Assembly: GCA_902592265.1 (NCBI GenBank) | Contig: CACJDV010000003.1 | Location: forward strand, 1-64,000 | From: an uncultured Pelagibacteraceae bacterium | GTDB taxonomy: Bacteria; Pseudomonadota; Alphaproteobacteria; Pelagibacterales; Pelagibacteraceae | Direction of reading: 5' to 3' | DNA length: 64,000 nt | Shown here: positions 17,133 through 28,568 of the stretch, in pieces | Position numbering within the stretch: position 1 is the first letter of the stretch | How the letters are laid out: each line of letters starts with the position of its first letter | Notes under the pieces: generated by a model | The model's database searches: none | Seen by the model: only the letters and a program-made list of their open reading frames with translations | Told to the model about the DNA's origin: nothing | Translations under genes and position numbers: made by a program

Positions 17133-17889
17133 TAAAGAAGGTGGTTTTGTAAGCCATTTAGCTGAACTAAGAAAAAGACTTATACATAGTTTTATTTTTC
17201 TAATTGTTTTTTTTATTGGATGTTATTTTTTTGCAGAACATTTATATGGTTTTTTAGTAGATCCTTTTGCCCAAGCTGTTAAAAACGATGGAACTGACAG
17301 AAGATTAATATTTACCGCTCTCCAGGAAACTTTTTTAACATATCTAAAGATTTCTTTCTTTACAGCATTCTTTGTGACTTGCCCGTTTATACTGATGCAA
17401 ATTTGGAAATTTATAGCGCCTGGTTTATATAAGCATGAAAAGCATGCAATATTACCTTATTTAATATTAACCCCAGTGCTTTTTTTTCTTGGAGGAATGT
17501 TAGTTTATTATTTGATAATGCCTTTAGCGATAAAGTTTTTTTTATCGTTTGAAAGCACAGGATTATCTACAAGTTTACCAATTCAATTAGAAGCTAAGGT
17601 AAATGAATATTTATCATTAGTCATGAAACTTATTTTTGCTTTTGGTATAAGTTTTCAATTACCTGTTGTCTTAAGTTTATTAGCCAGAATAGGTATTGTT
17701 GATTCTGATTTTTTAAAGAAAAGAAGAAAATATGTTGTAGTTATAATTTTTGCTGCAGCAGCATTATTAACACCACCAGATCCTATAACCCAAATTGGTT
17801 TGGCAATTCCATTATTAATTTTATATGAATTATCAATTTTTTCTGTAAAGTTTATAGAAGATAAGAAATTTAAAGATTCTAATGCATAA
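17119..17889 (+). CDS. tatC: Tat translocase component TatC
   Basis: 256-residue, six-helix membrane protein that recognises the twin-arginine signal peptide. Family signatures are SHLAELRKRL at residues 11-20, the PFILMQIWKFIAPGLYKHEK region (PFILMQIWKFIAPGL) and FGISFQLPVV. AAALLTPPDP near the end marks the last loops. Overlaps tatB upstream and serS by 8 bases downstream. Confidence 0.96.
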   Translation: MSQNDKEGGFVSHLAELRKRLIHSFIFLIVFFIGCYFFAEHLYGFLVDPFAQAVKNDGTDRRLIFTALQETFLTYLKISFFTAFFVTCPFILMQIWKFIAPGLYKHEKHAILPYLILTPVLFFLGGMLVYYLIMPLAIKFFLSFESTGLSTSLPIQLEAKVNEYLSLVMKLIFAFGISFQLPVVLSLLARIGIVDSDFLKKRRKYVVVIIFAAAALLTPPDPITQIGLAIPLLILYELSIFSVKFIEDKKFKDSNA

Positions 17890-19141
17890 CTTAAAGGAAA
17901 TAAGAAAAAATTTTGATAATTTTAAAGATTCTCTGAAGGGTAGATTTCTTAAGATAGATTTTAATCAACTTAAAGATTTAGATATCAAAAATAGAAATTT
18001 TATTCAAAAAAAAGAGTCATTAGAAAATGAAAAAAAAGAAATTTCAAAGTCTAAAGATGAAAAATTATTTAAAAAATCAAAAGAAATTTCTAATGAAATA
18101 GACGAAATTTCTAAAGAACAAAAAATAATAAAAGACCAACTTGATAAGATTTTATCATTTATTCCAAATATTCCTCATAAAGATGTTCCAAGTGGTAAAG
18201 ATGAAAATGATAACGTAGAAATAATGAAATCAGGCCAAATACCAAAGTTTGATTTTAACCCTTTGTCACATTATGAATTAGGTGAAAAACTTGGAATGCT
18301 TGATTTTGATTTAGCAACAAAAACTACAGGTTCACGATTTGTATTTGTCAAAAATAAACTTGCATTACTTGAAAGAGCCATTTCAAATTTTATGTTAGAT
18401 ACGCACATATTAAAAAATGGTTATGAGGAAATTTCACCACCTTTATTTGCTTCTGAGAATACAATGTTTGGTACAGGTCAACTCCCTAAATTTGAAAATG
18501 ATCAATTTGAAATTAAACTTGAGGATAACGGTGAAAGAAAGTTTTTAATTCCTACCGCAGAGGTAATCTTAACTAATATTGTTAAAGATAAGATTATTAA
18601 TCAAAAAGATTTACCAATGAGATTCGTTGCATCAACACCTTGCTTTAGAAAAGAGGCGGGTAGTTATGGTAAAGATACAAAGGGAATGATTAGACAACAT
18701 CAGTTTTATAAAGTTGAAATGGTAAGTATTGTTGAGCAAGAAAAATGTTTAGAAGAGCTTGAGAGAATGACGAAATGTGCAACATCAATTTTAGATCTAT
18801 TGGAATTACCTTACAGAAAAATGATCCTATGCAGTGGTGATATGGGTTTTAGTGCTGAGAAAACCTATGACATTGAAGTTTGGCTACCCTCAGAGAAAAA
18901 ATACAGAGAAATTTCCTCTTGTTCATCTTGTTCAACTTTTCAAGCTGTGAGAATGAAAGCAAGATATAAGAATCAGAAAAAAGAGACACTTTATGTTGGT
19001 ACATTAAACGGCAGTGGTCTAGCAGTCGGTAGAACTTTGATAGCAATTTTAGAAAATTATCAAAAAAAAGATGGTTCGATAATAATTCCAAAAGTTTTAA
19101 GACCGTATATGGACAATTTGGAAAAAATTTCCGTCAAATAA
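17882..19141 (+). CDS. serS: Seryl-tRNA synthetase
   Basis: Class II synthetase, 419 residues: N-terminal antiparallel coiled-coil arm (about 30-100, Lys/Glu/Ile-rich) that touches the long variable arm of tRNA-Ser, then the catalytic core with motif 2 TPCFRKEAGSYGKDTKGMIR (split as FRKEAGSYG) and motif 3 NGSGLAVGRTLIAILENYQ (GLAVGRTLIAILEN). A cognate tRNA-Ser(TGA) lies at 34.8 kb. In many alphaproteobacteria surE and pcm follow serS; here yajC follows directly. Confidence 0.97.
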   Translation: MHNLKEIRKNFDNFKDSLKGRFLKIDFNQLKDLDIKNRNFIQKKESLENEKKEISKSKDEKLFKKSKEISNEIDEISKEQKIIKDQLDKILSFIPNIPHKDVPSGKDENDNVEIMKSGQIPKFDFNPLSHYELGEKLGMLDFDLATKTTGSRFVFVKNKLALLERAISNFMLDTHILKNGYEEISPPLFASENTMFGTGQLPKFENDQFEIKLEDNGERKFLIPTAEVILTNIVKDKIINQKDLPMRFVASTPCFRKEAGSYGKDTKGMIRQHQFYKVEMVSIVEQEKCLEELERMTKCATSILDLLELPYRKMILCSGDMGFSAEKTYDIEVWLPSEKKYREISSCSSCSTFQAVRMKARYKNQKKETLYVGTLNGSGLAVGRTLIAILENYQKKDGSIIIPKVLRPYMDNLEKISVK

Positions 19142-19195
19142 AGTTGTTTTAATCTTTTAGATAGTATAAATAGTCAATTTTAATTAAGGAGTTTT

Positions 19196-19483
19196 ATGGA
19201 TAGTGCAGGAATAGGTCAATTTATACCGTTAATTTTAATTTTTGTTATTTTTTATTTTTTCTTAATAAGACCTCAGCAAAAGAAAGTTAAAGAACATAAA
19301 GCTATGGTTGAGAGTTTGAAAAAAGGTGACAAGATTGTAACTTCTGGTGGTATCACTGGTACAATTTCAAGAGTTATCGATAATGATAAAATTGAAGTAG
19401 AAATTGCTGACAATGTAACAGTTGAAGTAATTAGAGGGACTGGCGTTCAAAGTCTAATGAATTCCCAAGAAGTTAAAAAATAA
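19196..19483 (+). CDS. yajC: Preprotein translocase accessory subunit YajC
   Basis: 95 residues: one membrane helix (about 8-26, LILIFVIFYFFLIRPQQKK) and a cytoplasmic domain with the conserved LKKGDKIVTSGGITGTI segment. It associates with SecD and SecF. A good AAGGAG ribosome site precedes the ATG. Followed after 16 bases by secD. Confidence 0.94.
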   Translation: MDSAGIGQFIPLILIFVIFYFFLIRPQQKKVKEHKAMVESLKKGDKIVTSGGITGTISRVIDNDKIEVEIADNVTVEVIRGTGVQSLMNSQEVKK

Positions 19484-19499
19484 TTTTTGTTAATATAAA

Positions 19500-21053
19500 G
19501 TGTTATATTTTTCAAAACTAAAAATTATTTTCATTACATTAATTTCTTTATTTTTTATATTAATTGCCTCATCAAATCTTTTTAAATTTGATAATGAAAT
19601 ATTAAATAAAAAAATTAACTTAGGTTTAGATTTACAAGGTGGATCTTATCTTTTGCTTGAAATTGATAATGATCCAGTAATTGAACAAAAACTTCAAAAT
19701 TTAACAGCTACAATAAGAAATTATTTTAAAGAGAAAAATATTAAAACTACAAATTTTAAACTTTTAAATCAAACCTTATTATTTACGTCTGATGAAAATT
19801 CTAGACAGATTATTTTGGATGAATTCGAGTCAGAAGAAAGTAAATTAAATCCTTATTATCAAAGATTTAAATCTCATCAATTAGATATAGTTGAGGAAAA
19901 TAATTTTTTTAAAGTTTCTTTCTCTAAGCAAGGAATTATTAATTTAAAAACATCATCTCAAGATCAAGCACTAGAAATAGTCAGAAGAAGGATAGATGAA
20001 ATCGGTACAAATGAACCCAATATTTTAAAAAGAGGTAATGACAGAATATTAGTTGAGTTACCGGGTTTAGATGATCCAATGAGAATAAAATCCTTACTAG
20101 GAAAGACAGCGAATTTAACTTTTAGATTCGTTACAAATGATAATGAAGACTCATTCGGAGCAGAAAAATTAACATTCGAGGATGGTTCTGAAGAAGCAAT
20201 AGTTAGTAAGAGAATTATACTCAGTGGTGATAATCTATTAGATGCTCAACCAAGAATGGATACTGGAAATAATGAGACTGTTGTGACCTTTTCTTTGGAT
20301 AGAGTAGGAGCAAAAAGATTTGGAAAAGCTACATCTACTGGTATCGGTAAAAGATTAGCTATTGTTTTAGATGGTAAAATAATTAGTGCTCCGGTGGTTA
20401 GAGATACAATTGCAACTGGATCCGGACAAATTACTGGTGGATTTACATTTCAATCAGCGACAGATCTTGCTCTACTTTTAAGATCTGGAGCATTGCCAGC
20501 ACCTCTTAATATAATTGAAGAAAGAACTGTCGGCCCTGATTTAGGTCAAGACTCTATAAATGCAGGTATGATTGCATTATTAATCGGTTTTATATTGGTT
20601 ATACTTTTTATATTTGTTAAATATAAAATTTTTGGGATCATCACAAATATTGCTTTAATATTAAATCTTTTTATATTAGTTGGAATATTAACTTTATTTG
20701 AAGCAACTCTAACTTTACCTGGCATAGCAGGAATAATTCTTACTGTAGGTATGGCTGTTGATGCAAATGTTCTAATTTTTGAAAGAATTAAAGAAGAGAT
20801 TAAGAATGAAAAAAATAATTTAATTGCATTTGACAGTGGTTATACAAAATCAAGAACCGCTATATTGGATGCTAATATAACAACTTTATTAGCAGCAATT
20901 ATATTATTTTTTATGGGATCGGGTCCAATTAAAGGTTTCTCTTTAACATTAGGTGTTGGGATATTCACGACATTATTTACAGTTTATTTTGTAGCAAGAT
21001 TATTAACTGTTTTATATGTATCAAAAAATAAAGAAAAAGAGGGATTAATTTAG
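19500..21053 (+). CDS. secD: Protein translocase subunit SecD
   Basis: 517 residues of the RND-like SecDF family that uses the proton gradient to pull secreted proteins across the inner membrane. Seen: an N-terminal helix, the D1 motif LGLDLQGGSYLLLEI, the large periplasmic domain, and the C-terminal six-helix block with VGMAVDANVLIFERIKEEI (GMAVDANVLIFERI). The start is GTG, the first possible start after an in-frame TAA, giving the expected N-terminus. secF begins one base after the stop. Confidence 0.95.
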   Translation: MLYFSKLKIIFITLISLFFILIASSNLFKFDNEILNKKINLGLDLQGGSYLLLEIDNDPVIEQKLQNLTATIRNYFKEKNIKTTNFKLLNQTLLFTSDENSRQIILDEFESEESKLNPYYQRFKSHQLDIVEENNFFKVSFSKQGIINLKTSSQDQALEIVRRRIDEIGTNEPNILKRGNDRILVELPGLDDPMRIKSLLGKTANLTFRFVTNDNEDSFGAEKLTFEDGSEEAIVSKRIILSGDNLLDAQPRMDTGNNETVVTFSLDRVGAKRFGKATSTGIGKRLAIVLDGKIISAPVVRDTIATGSGQITGGFTFQSATDLALLLRSGALPAPLNIIEERTVGPDLGQDSINAGMIALLIGFILVILFIFVKYKIFGIITNIALILNLFILVGILTLFEATLTLPGIAGIILTVGMAVDANVLIFERIKEEIKNEKNNLIAFDSGYTKSRTAILDANITTLLAAIILFFMGSGPIKGFSLTLGVGIFTTLFTVYFVARLLTVLYVSKNKEKEGLI

Positions 21054-21938
21054 ATGATCGCTTTTAATAAATATTACAATAAATTTAATATTCTTTCAGT
21101 ATCCTTGATAGTTATTTCCTTATTGTTACTTATTTTTAAAGGATTAAATTTTGGAATTGATTTTAAAGGTGGAACTTTAATTGAATTAAGATCTACAGAT
21201 ACGAAAATCAACGTTTCTTCACTTAGAGATAATTTAAATCAAATGAATTTGGGTGATGTGTCAGTTAAAAATTTTGGCAATGAGACTGATTTTTTAATTA
21301 AATTTGAAAACAATGAAAATAAAAATGTAATTGAAGAGATTAAACAGAATTTAGATAAATCATTTGGAAATAATTTCAATTTTAGAAGAGTAGAAAATGT
21401 TGGTCCTAAAGTAAGTGCTGAATTATTAAGATCAGGTGTAATTGCAATATCTGTGGCCTTATTTTTAATGCTCGTATATATTTGGATAAGATTTGAATGG
21501 CAATTCAGTTTAGGTGCTATTGTAGCTCTATTTCATGATGTAATTGTTACACTTGGTGTCTTTTCTTTATTGGGTCTAGAGATCAATCTTTCAATTATCG
21601 CTGCTGTATTAACTATAGTTGGATATTCAATGAATGATACAGTCGTTATCTTTGACAGAGTTAGAGAGAATTTAAAAAAATATTCAGATATTAAAATTTT
21701 CGAATTAACTAATATCTCTATTAATGAAACTTTATCTAGAACTTTAATAACATCCGTCACAACTTTATTAGCTTTACTCTCCATTTTCTTTTTTGGTGGT
21801 GAAGTTTTGAAAGGTTTTTCTTTGGCTATGATTTTTGGAGTAATTTTTGGTACGTATTCATCAATTTATATTGCAAATACAGTATTAGTAAGACTTAACG
21901 TATCTCAAAAGACAGTTCTTAAAGAAGATAAAAATTAA
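21054..21938 (+). CDS. secF: Protein translocase subunit SecF
   Basis: 294 residues with six membrane helices. Family motifs: GIDFKGGTLIELR in the first periplasmic region, and GYSMNDTVVIFDRVREN carrying the Asp used in proton coupling. Works with SecD and YajC, encoded immediately upstream. Convergent with the PuuD-like gene: the two TAA stops share the palindrome TTAA, so no terminator lies between them. Confidence 0.95.
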   Translation: MIAFNKYYNKFNILSVSLIVISLLLLIFKGLNFGIDFKGGTLIELRSTDTKINVSSLRDNLNQMNLGDVSVKNFGNETDFLIKFENNENKNVIEEIKQNLDKSFGNNFNFRRVENVGPKVSAELLRSGVIAISVALFLMLVYIWIRFEWQFSLGAIVALFHDVIVTLGVFSLLGLEINLSIIAAVLTIVGYSMNDTVVIFDRVRENLKKYSDIKIFELTNISINETLSRTLITSVTTLLALLSIFFFGGEVLKGFSLAMIFGVIFGTYSSIYIANTVLVRLNVSQKTVLKEDKN

Positions 21939-22537
21939 TATAAATTTTGAGCAGCCACCATTGAAAGTAGCATTGGTAAAGATAACAAAGTATTAGTTCT
22001 TGAAAACAGCATTGCTGTTTTAGCTGATTTTGCTTTTACTTCAGGTTCACATTCAACTATACCTAAAGCTCTTTTTTGATTTGGCCAAATTACAAACCAT
22101 ACATTAAAAGCCATAATTACTCCTAACCACATTCCGATACCAATAGCAGTATGTTTTGGAACTCCTGAGCCTATACTTAAAGTCATGGAGTCGTGAAGAT
22201 ATCCATTTAACCATGCTAGTACTAATCCTGATAAAATTGTTAATGCTGCTGCCCATCTAAAATAAAAAAGAGCTGCTGGGGCAATAACCTTACCAATAGC
22301 TGGTTTTTGTTCATCAGGAATTTTACCCATATTAGGAATTTGGACAAAATTAAAATACCACAATAACCCAATCCACATTATAGCAACTACAACATGAAAA
22401 AATCTTGTTAGCCATGCCCAAAAAAGTCTGTCGAAACTAAACCCATCGTTTTGATAAAACAGTCCAATAAAAACAATTACAGCCAATGCTAATGAAGTAT
22501 GTATAGTTCTTGGCAATGAAGATAATAATTTATCCAT
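21935..22537 (-). CDS. PuuD-like membrane protein (urate oxidase N-terminal domain)
   Basis: 200 residues with about five to six membrane helices and many conserved His/Trp in the hydrophobic parts (RFFHVVVAIMWIGLLWYFNF, FNVWFVIWPNQKRALGI). This matches the membrane domain found at the N-terminus of PuuD, a membrane-bound urate-oxidising protein with a C-terminal cytochrome c. Here the cytochrome domain (no CxxCH) is missing. Membrane-only versions are widespread in marine alphaproteobacteria, and their substrate is unclear, so I do not assert urate oxidation. Next to, but not co-transcribed with, uvrA. Confidence 0.72.
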   Translation of the reverse strand: MDKLLSSLPRTIHTSLALAVIVFIGLFYQNDGFSFDRLFWAWLTRFFHVVVAIMWIGLLWYFNFVQIPNMGKIPDEQKPAIGKVIAPAALFYFRWAAALTILSGLVLAWLNGYLHDSMTLSIGSGVPKHTAIGIGMWLGVIMAFNVWFVIWPNQKRALGIVECEPEVKAKSAKTAMLFSRTNTLLSLPMLLSMVAAQNLY

Positions 22538-22581
22538 TTCTAAATATACTAATTTTGATTAAGTTTAACAATGATTTTCTT

Positions 22582-25437
22582 TTAATTTAAAAGTTGTTTT
22601 AAAAATTTTCCAGTATAACTTTCATTAATCTTACAAATTTCCTCTGGTTTACCCTCTGCGATAATTTTTCCACCTTTGACGCCGCCCTCAGGACCCATAT
22701 CAACAATATAGTCAGCTGTTTTAATTACATCTAAATTGTGTTCAATTACAATAACTGTATTCCCTAAAGCTACAAATGTATGAAGTATTTCAAGTAATTT
22801 TTTTATATCATGTTGATGTAAACCTGTGGTTGGCTCATCGAGTATATATACAGTTCTTCCTGTAGATCTTTTAGATAATTCCTTAGCTAATTTAATTCTT
22901 TGAGCTTCACCGCCTGATAAAGTCGTAGCTTGTTGACCAATTTTAATATATCCCAAACCAACTTTCTTAAGGGTAAGTAATTTTGTTTTAATATTAGATA
23001 TATTTTCAAAGTATTCACATCCCTCGTCAACTGTCATATTTAAAACATCAGCAATACTTTTGTCTTTAAATTTGATTTCTAGAGTTTCCCTGTTGTATCT
23101 GGTGCCCTTACACTCATCACATTGAATATAGACATCAGGTAGAAAGTGCATTTCATAAGTAATCACTCCATCTCCTTCACATGCTTCACATCTACCACCC
23201 TTTACATTAAATGAAAATCTACCAGGCTTATAACCTCTAGACTTTGACTCAGGTAAACCCGTGAACCAGTCTCTTATAGGGCCAAAGGCACCTGTATAAG
23301 TTGCTGGATTAGATCTTGGAGTTCTTCCAATAGGGGATTGATCAATATCTATAATTTTATCGACCAACTCTGTTCCTTTGAATCCTTTAAATGGTTTTGG
23401 AATTTTTCTAGATTTATTATTGTTTAATGTAAGATTTAAAGCATTAAATAAAGTTTGTAATACAAGAGTAGACTTACCGCTTCCAGATACTCCTGTTACA
23501 CAAGTTAAACTTCCTAATGGAATTTTTAGATTAACGTTGTTAAGATTATTTCCTGATGCGCCTGTAATTTCCAAAAATCTTCCATTCTTAGCTAATCTTC
23601 TTTTTGAGGGCACATTTATTTTGAATTTATTAGATAAATATTTTCCAGTAATGCTGTTTTGATTTTGGCTTATTTCTTTTATTGAGCCTTGAGCAATAAC
23701 CTCACCACCTTTATTACCAGCTTGTGGCCCAAGATCAATTATATGATCCGCGTTTTCCATTGTTTCTGTATCGTGTTCAACTACAATAACTGTATTACCC
23801 AAATCTCTTAACCTTTTTAAAGCATTGATAAGTTTTACATTATCTTTTTGATGAAGGCCTATTGATGGTTCATCTAGGACATATAAAACACCTGTTAGAC
23901 CAGAACCGATTTGAGAAGCTAATCTTATTCTTTGGGCCTCACCACCAGATAAAGTTCCAGACTCTCTTGAAAGGGTCAAATAATCAAGACCAACATTGAG
24001 TAAAAAATTTAATCTTTCATTAATTTCTTTTAATATATGTTCTGCAATTTTTACCTGTCTTTTATCTAAATTATCTTTTAAATTTTCAAACCATACAGCA
24101 GCATCTGAAATCGATTTTTCAGTAACCTCGCTTATATGAAGACCATCTATCTTAACACATAAAGCTTCATCTTTTAATCTATGACCATTGCATCTTTCAC
24201 ATTTTGTGTCGGATTGATATTGAGCAATTTCTTCTCTTTTCCAATCACTATCTGTTTCTAGGTATCTCCTTTCTAGATTATTTATTACACCTTCAAAAGT
24301 TTTTTTATGTGAATATTTTTCATAACCATCATCATATGTAAATTTTATTTCCTCGTCGTCAGATCCATAAAGAATAATATCTTTTATCTTTTTTGGTAAT
24401 TTTGACCATTTTTCCTCGAGCGAAAATCCATAATGTTTAGCAAGAGAACTCAGTGTTTGAGCGTAATATAATGTTGTTGTTTTTGCCCATGGCTCTATAG
24501 CACCATCAATTATACTTTTTTTTTCATTTGGTATAACTAAATTTGGGTCAACATTTAGCTTTATTCCAATACCTTCACATTCCTCACAAGCACCAAAGGG
24601 GCTATTAAAAGAAAATAATCTTGGTTCTATTTCTTCAATAGTAAATCCACTTTCAGGACATGCAAACTTTGTTGAAAAAATCAATTTTTCTAATTTTCTA
24701 AATTTTTTTGGTAAAGTTTCATCCTCATATTCAACAAATAAAAGACCATTAGCTAGTTGTATTGAGCTTTCTATGCCTTCTGCGAGTCGATTTCCTAGTA
24801 ATGAGTTTAAGACTATTCTGTCCACAAGTATGGATATATCGTGTTTAATTTTTTTATTAAGTTCAGGAACTTTATCTATATCGTATAAAACATCATCAAT
24901 TTTGATTTTCCTAAAACCTCTTTTTTTATAATTTAAAATCTCTTTTTTATATTCACCCTTTCTCCCTCTGACTACAGGAGCATAAAGATAAATAGTTGAT
25001 TTTTTTGGTAATTTCTTAATTTTATCTACTATTTGACTTACAGTTTGAGACTCGATTGGTTTTCCAGTAAAAGGTGAATATGGAATTCCAGCTCTAGCAT
25101 ACAATACTCTCATATAATCATAAATTTCAGTAACAGTTGCTACTGTAGATCTAGGATTTTTTGATGTATTCTTTTGTTCTATTGATATCGCAGGGCTTAA
25201 ACCTTCTATAAGATCAACATTTGGTTTTTTCATCTTATCTAAAAATTGTCTCGCATACGCAGATAAACTCTCGACATATCTTCTTTGACCTTCTGCGTAG
25301 ATTGTATCAAAAGCTAATGAGGATTTTCCTGACCCAGACAGTCCAGTAATTACAATAAATTTATCTTTTGGAATTTCTAAAGATATATTTTTTAAATTAT
25401 GTTCTTTTGCACCCTTTATAACTATCTTTTTAATCAT
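22582..25437 (-). CDS. uvrA: Excinuclease ABC subunit A
   Basis: DNA-damage recognition ATPase of nucleotide-excision repair, 951 residues. Two ABC modules with Walker [12 protein letters not shown] (residues 33-43) and [11 protein letters not shown], signature [12 protein letters not shown] and [12 protein letters not shown], and Walker [11 protein letters not shown] and [10 protein letters not shown]. The C-terminal zinc module is intact (CEACEGDG and CDECKGT). The first zinc finger has CPES in place of CxxC, a substitution usual in alphaproteobacterial UvrA. Divergent from ssb, as is common in bacteria. Confidence 0.98.
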   Translation of the reverse strand: MIKKIVIKGAKEHNLKNISLEIPKDKFIVITGLSGSGKSSLAFDTIYAEGQRRYVESLSAYARQFLDKMKKPNVDLIEGLSPAISIEQKNTSKNPRSTVATVTEIYDYMRVLYARAGIPYSPFTGKPIESQTVSQIVDKIKKLPKKSTIYLYAPVVRGRKGEYKKEILNYKKRGFRKIKIDDVLYDIDKVPELNKKIKHDISILVDRIVLNSLLGNRLAEGIESSIQLANGLLFVEYEDETLPKKFRKLEKLIFSTKFACPESGFTIEEIEPRLFSFNSPFGACEECEGIGIKLNVDPNLVIPNEKKSIIDGAIEPWAKTTTLYYAQTLSSLAKHYGFSLEEKWSKLPKKIKDIILYGSDDEEIKFTYDDGYEKYSHKKTFEGVINNLERRYLETDSDWKREEIAQYQSDTKCERCNGHRLKDEALCVKIDGLHISEVTEKSISDAAVWFENLKDNLDKRQVKIAEHILKEINERLNFLLNVGLDYLTLSRESGTLSGGEAQRIRLASQIGSGLTGVLYVLDEPSIGLHQKDNVKLINALKRLRDLGNTVIVVEHDTETMENADHIIDLGPQAGNKGGEVIAQGSIKEISQNQNSITGKYLSNKFKINVPSKRRLAKNGRFLEITGASGNNLNNVNLKIPLGSLTCVTGVSGSGKSTLVLQTLFNALNLTLNNNKSRKIPKPFKGFKGTELVDKIIDIDQSPIGRTPRSNPATYTGAFGPIRDWFTGLPESKSRGYKPGRFSFNVKGGRCEACEGDGVITYEMHFLPDVYIQCDECKGTRYNRETLEIKFKDKSIADVLNMTVDEGCEYFENISNIKTKLLTLKKVGLGYIKIGQQATTLSGGEAQRIKLAKELSKRSTGRTVYILDEPTTGLHQHDIKKLLEILHTFVALGNTVIVIEHNLDVIKTADYIVDMGPEGGVKGGKIIAEGKPEEICKINESYTGKFLKQLLN

Positions 25438-25527
25438 AATTTTTGTTGCTTTGGTCTAATAAAATTAATATTCAGAGTAAAATTGTGATATAAATTAAAT
25501 AACTATTAAAATAAATATTAAAATATT

Positions 25528-25983
25528 ATGGCTGGAAGTTTAAATAAAGTACTTTTAATTGGTCGTTTAGGCGCAGATCCAGAAATCAAGCAAATGGTTA
25601 ATGGAAAGAGCGTTGCAAGACTAAGCTTAGCAACAAGCCAATCTTGGAAAGATAAAAATACAGGTGAAAAAAAAGAGAAAACTGAATGGCACCGTGTAGT
25701 TGTATTTAATGAGGGTTTAGTAAATGTTGTTCAACAATATTTAAAAAAAGGTGCTCAAGTTTATGTTGAGGGCCAAATTACCACAAGAAAATGGAAAGAT
25801 GAACAATCTGGACAAGACAAATATTCAACTGAAGTAGTTATACAAGGTTATAATTCTTCTCTAACTATGCTTGGAGGAGGAAATTCTAGTGGTGGTATAG
25901 CTAATGACAATTCGCAAGTATCAAATAATACTGAGGATTTATCTCAAGTACAAAATGATATGGACGACGATATTCCATTTTAA
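25528..25983 (+). CDS. ssb: Single-stranded DNA-binding protein
   Basis: 151 residues: an OB fold (about 1-112, starting [20 protein letters not shown] with GRLGADPE), a short Asn/Ser/Gly linker, and the acidic tip DMDDDIPF that binds partner proteins. Protects ssDNA in replication and repair. Divergently paired with uvrA across 90 AT-rich bases; gyrA follows in 5 bases. Confidence 0.97.
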   Translation: MAGSLNKVLLIGRLGADPEIKQMVNGKSVARLSLATSQSWKDKNTGEKKEKTEWHRVVVFNEGLVNVVQQYLKKGAQVYVEGQITTRKWKDEQSGQDKYSTEVVIQGYNSSLTMLGGGNSSGGIANDNSQVSNNTEDLSQVQNDMDDDIPF

Positions 25984-25988
25984 TCATT

Positions 25989-28568
25989 ATGGAAAAAAAC
26001 GAAGTTTCTAAAGATAGAAATATAAAATTAATATCAATGCATGATGAGATGAGTTCATCTTATCTATCATATGCAATGAGTGTAATTGTTAGCAGAGCTC
26101 TTCCAGATGTTAGAGATGGCTTAAAACCTGTTCACAGAAGAATATTATATGCAATGTATAAAGGTGGTTATGATTGGTCAAAACAATTTAGAAAATCTGC
26201 AAGAATAGTTGGAGATGTTATTGGTAAATATCACCCACATGGTGACCAATCTGTTTATGATGCCCTTGTTCGTATGGTTCAAGACTTTTCAATGAGCTTA
26301 CCTCTCGTAGATGGTCAAGGGAATTTTGGATCTATAGATGGTGATCCAGCAGCTGCTATGAGATACACAGAAACTAGATTATCAAAAGTCTCACAATTCT
26401 TAATCGATGATATCGAAAAAAATACAATTGATTTTAAAAGTAATTACGATGAAACAGAAAAAGAGCCGTCTGTATTGCCTGCGCAGTTTCCAAATTTATT
26501 AGTAAATGGAGCGGGGGGTATCGCAGTTGGTATGGCAACAAGTATTCCACCCCATAACTTAGGAGAGATTATTAATGGCACATTAGCTTTAATTGATAAC
26601 AAAGATATAAAAATTAAAGATTTAATGAAACATATACCTGGGCCTGATTTTCCTACAGGTGGTGTAATTATTGGTAAAGATATTATTAAACAGGGTTACA
26701 ACAAAGGTAGAGGTTCTTTTAAAATTAGAGGTGAAATATCAAATGAAACTCTTAAAAATGGTAGAGATAGATTAGTTATAAATTCTATTCCTTATCAAGT
26801 TAATAAATCTGTGTTGAATGAAAGAATAGCTCAATTAGTTAGAGAAAAAAAAATAGAAGGTATTAGAGATATACGAGATGAGTCCAATAGAGAAGGTATC
26901 AGAGTTTCAATAGATTTAAGAACAGGCGTAGAACCTGAAACTGTTAAAAGGCAATTATACAAGAACACTCAAATAGAAAGTTCGTTTGGATTTAATACTC
27001 TTGCAATTGTAGATGGTAAGCCAAAGACTTGTAATCTTAAAGAATTTTTAGAGAATTTTTTAGAATTTAGAGAAGATGTTGTACTGAAGAAAACAAAATT
27101 TGATTTAAGCAAAGCAGAAGATAGAGCGCATATCTTAATTGGTCTATCTGTATCTGTTGAGAATTTAGATAAAGTTATAAAAATTATAAGAGGTTCAAAA
27201 ACTCCAGATGACGCAAAAAAATCTTTATTAAATACAAAATGGAAAATAAATAAATCAAAAAAAATGGTTTCATTGATAGAGAGCAAAAATTCAAAAGGTT
27301 TATATAATTTATCAGTCGTACAAGTTGAAGCTATATTAGAATTAAGATTACAAAAATTAACAGCACTCGGTATTAATGAAATAGAATTTGAAATAAAAAA
27401 ACTATCTGAGTTAATTTCTTCATTAAAAAAAATTATATCTTCAAAAAAAGAATTATTAAAAGTAATCAGCAATGAACTTAAAGAAATAAAAGAAAAATAT
27501 GCAACACCAAGAAGAACAAAAATTATTGATGCAGTCCTTAATTATGACATTGAGGAAACAATACAAAAAGAAACTGTTCTTATAACTATTACCTTACAAG
27601 GCTATATAAAAAGAGGATCACTTAAAACTGTAAAGATTCAAAAAAGAGGAGGTAAGGGTAAAACCGGTATCACAACTAGAAATGAGGATTCTGTAGTTCA
27701 AACTCTATCAGTTAATACTCATACCTCTGTTCTATTTTTTTCTACTGAAGGTCTTGTTTATAAAGTAAAAGCATGGAAAATACCTGAAGGTTCAGCATCA
27801 TCAAAAGGCAAATCTTTATTCAATATTTTGCCACTTAAAAATCATCAATCAATAAGTTCAATCATGCCATTTCCTGAGAGTGATGAAGATCCAATTAAAT
27901 ATCAGATAGTTTTTGCAACTTCTCAAGGCAAAGTTAGAAAAAATAGTTTAGAGGATTTCGCTTCAATTAATACATCTGGAAAAATAGCAATGAAACTAGA
28001 TACTAATGATAAAATAATTGGTGTTAAGATTTGCAAAGAAGACCAAGACATAATCTTAAGTACAAAATTTGGAAAATGTATTAGATTTGAGTCAAAAAAG
28101 TTAAGAATATTTAAGGGCAGATCATCAAAAGGTATAAAGGGGATAGAATTGACATCTAACGATGAAATAGTCTCTTTATCAATAATTGATAATAATAAGT
28201 TAAAGAAAAATGGAAAAAATACAAAAGATGATAAGTCTGAATTAGCAGCAAAACAAAAATTTATTTTATCTATTAGTGAAAATGGATTTGGCAAAAAAAC
28301 CTCGCATTATGACTACAGAACAACAAATAGAGGTGGTAAAGGAATCATTGGAATTATTAATTCACCTAGAAATGGGAATATTGCATCATCGTTTCCTGTA
28401 TATGAGGGAGACGAAATTATGATATCTACAAACAAGGGTAGAGTGATAAGGTTAGCAGTTAAAGAAATCAGAACAGCTGGGAGAAACACACAAGGAGTAA
28501 GAATAATCAAGTTATCTGGTGATGAAAAAGTTGTTTCAGCAATTAAAATTGATGATAATTTAATATAA
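25989..28568 (+). CDS. gyrA: DNA gyrase subunit A
   Basis: 859 residues. The active-site tyrosine is Y126 in [25 protein letters not shown] and the quinolone-pocket region are conserved. The C-terminal beta-pinwheel carries the GyrA box as [10 protein letters not shown], which separates gyrase from topoisomerase IV ParC. Introduces negative supercoils with GyrB. The Lys-rich insert around residues 735-755 is typical of AT-driven expansion. The TAATG overlap couples it to coaD. Confidence 0.96.
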   Translation: MEKNEVSKDRNIKLISMHDEMSSSYLSYAMSVIVSRALPDVRDGLKPVHRRILYAMYKGGYDWSKQFRKSARIVGDVIGKYHPHGDQSVYDALVRMVQDFSMSLPLVDGQGNFGSIDGDPAAAMRYTETRLSKVSQFLIDDIEKNTIDFKSNYDETEKEPSVLPAQFPNLLVNGAGGIAVGMATSIPPHNLGEIINGTLALIDNKDIKIKDLMKHIPGPDFPTGGVIIGKDIIKQGYNKGRGSFKIRGEISNETLKNGRDRLVINSIPYQVNKSVLNERIAQLVREKKIEGIRDIRDESNREGIRVSIDLRTGVEPETVKRQLYKNTQIESSFGFNTLAIVDGKPKTCNLKEFLENFLEFREDVVLKKTKFDLSKAEDRAHILIGLSVSVENLDKVIKIIRGSKTPDDAKKSLLNTKWKINKSKKMVSLIESKNSKGLYNLSVVQVEAILELRLQKLTALGINEIEFEIKKLSELISSLKKIISSKKELLKVISNELKEIKEKYATPRRTKIIDAVLNYDIEETIQKETVLITITLQGYIKRGSLKTVKIQKRGGKGKTGITTRNEDSVVQTLSVNTHTSVLFFSTEGLVYKVKAWKIPEGSASSKGKSLFNILPLKNHQSISSIMPFPESDEDPIKYQIVFATSQGKVRKNSLEDFASINTSGKIAMKLDTNDKIIGVKICKEDQDIILSTKFGKCIRFESKKLRIFKGRSSKGIKGIELTSNDEIVSLSIIDNNKLKKNGKNTKDDKSELAAKQKFILSISENGFGKKTSHYDYRTTNRGGKGIIGIINSPRNGNIASSFPVYEGDEIMISTNKGRVIRLAVKEIRTAGRNTQGVRIIKLSGDEKVVSAIKIDDNLI

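Noticed and set aside
24570-24670. Loss of a cysteine in the first UvrA zinc finger (CPES) as another zinc-sparing change
   Set aside because: From memory this CPxS form is general in alphaproteobacterial UvrA, so it is not specific to this organism.
26969-27472. Long minus-strand frame opposite gyrA (and similar ones opposite uvrA, glpX, gyrA C-terminus and metY)
   Set aside because: Antisense shadows of conserved genes, without ribosome sites or domains.
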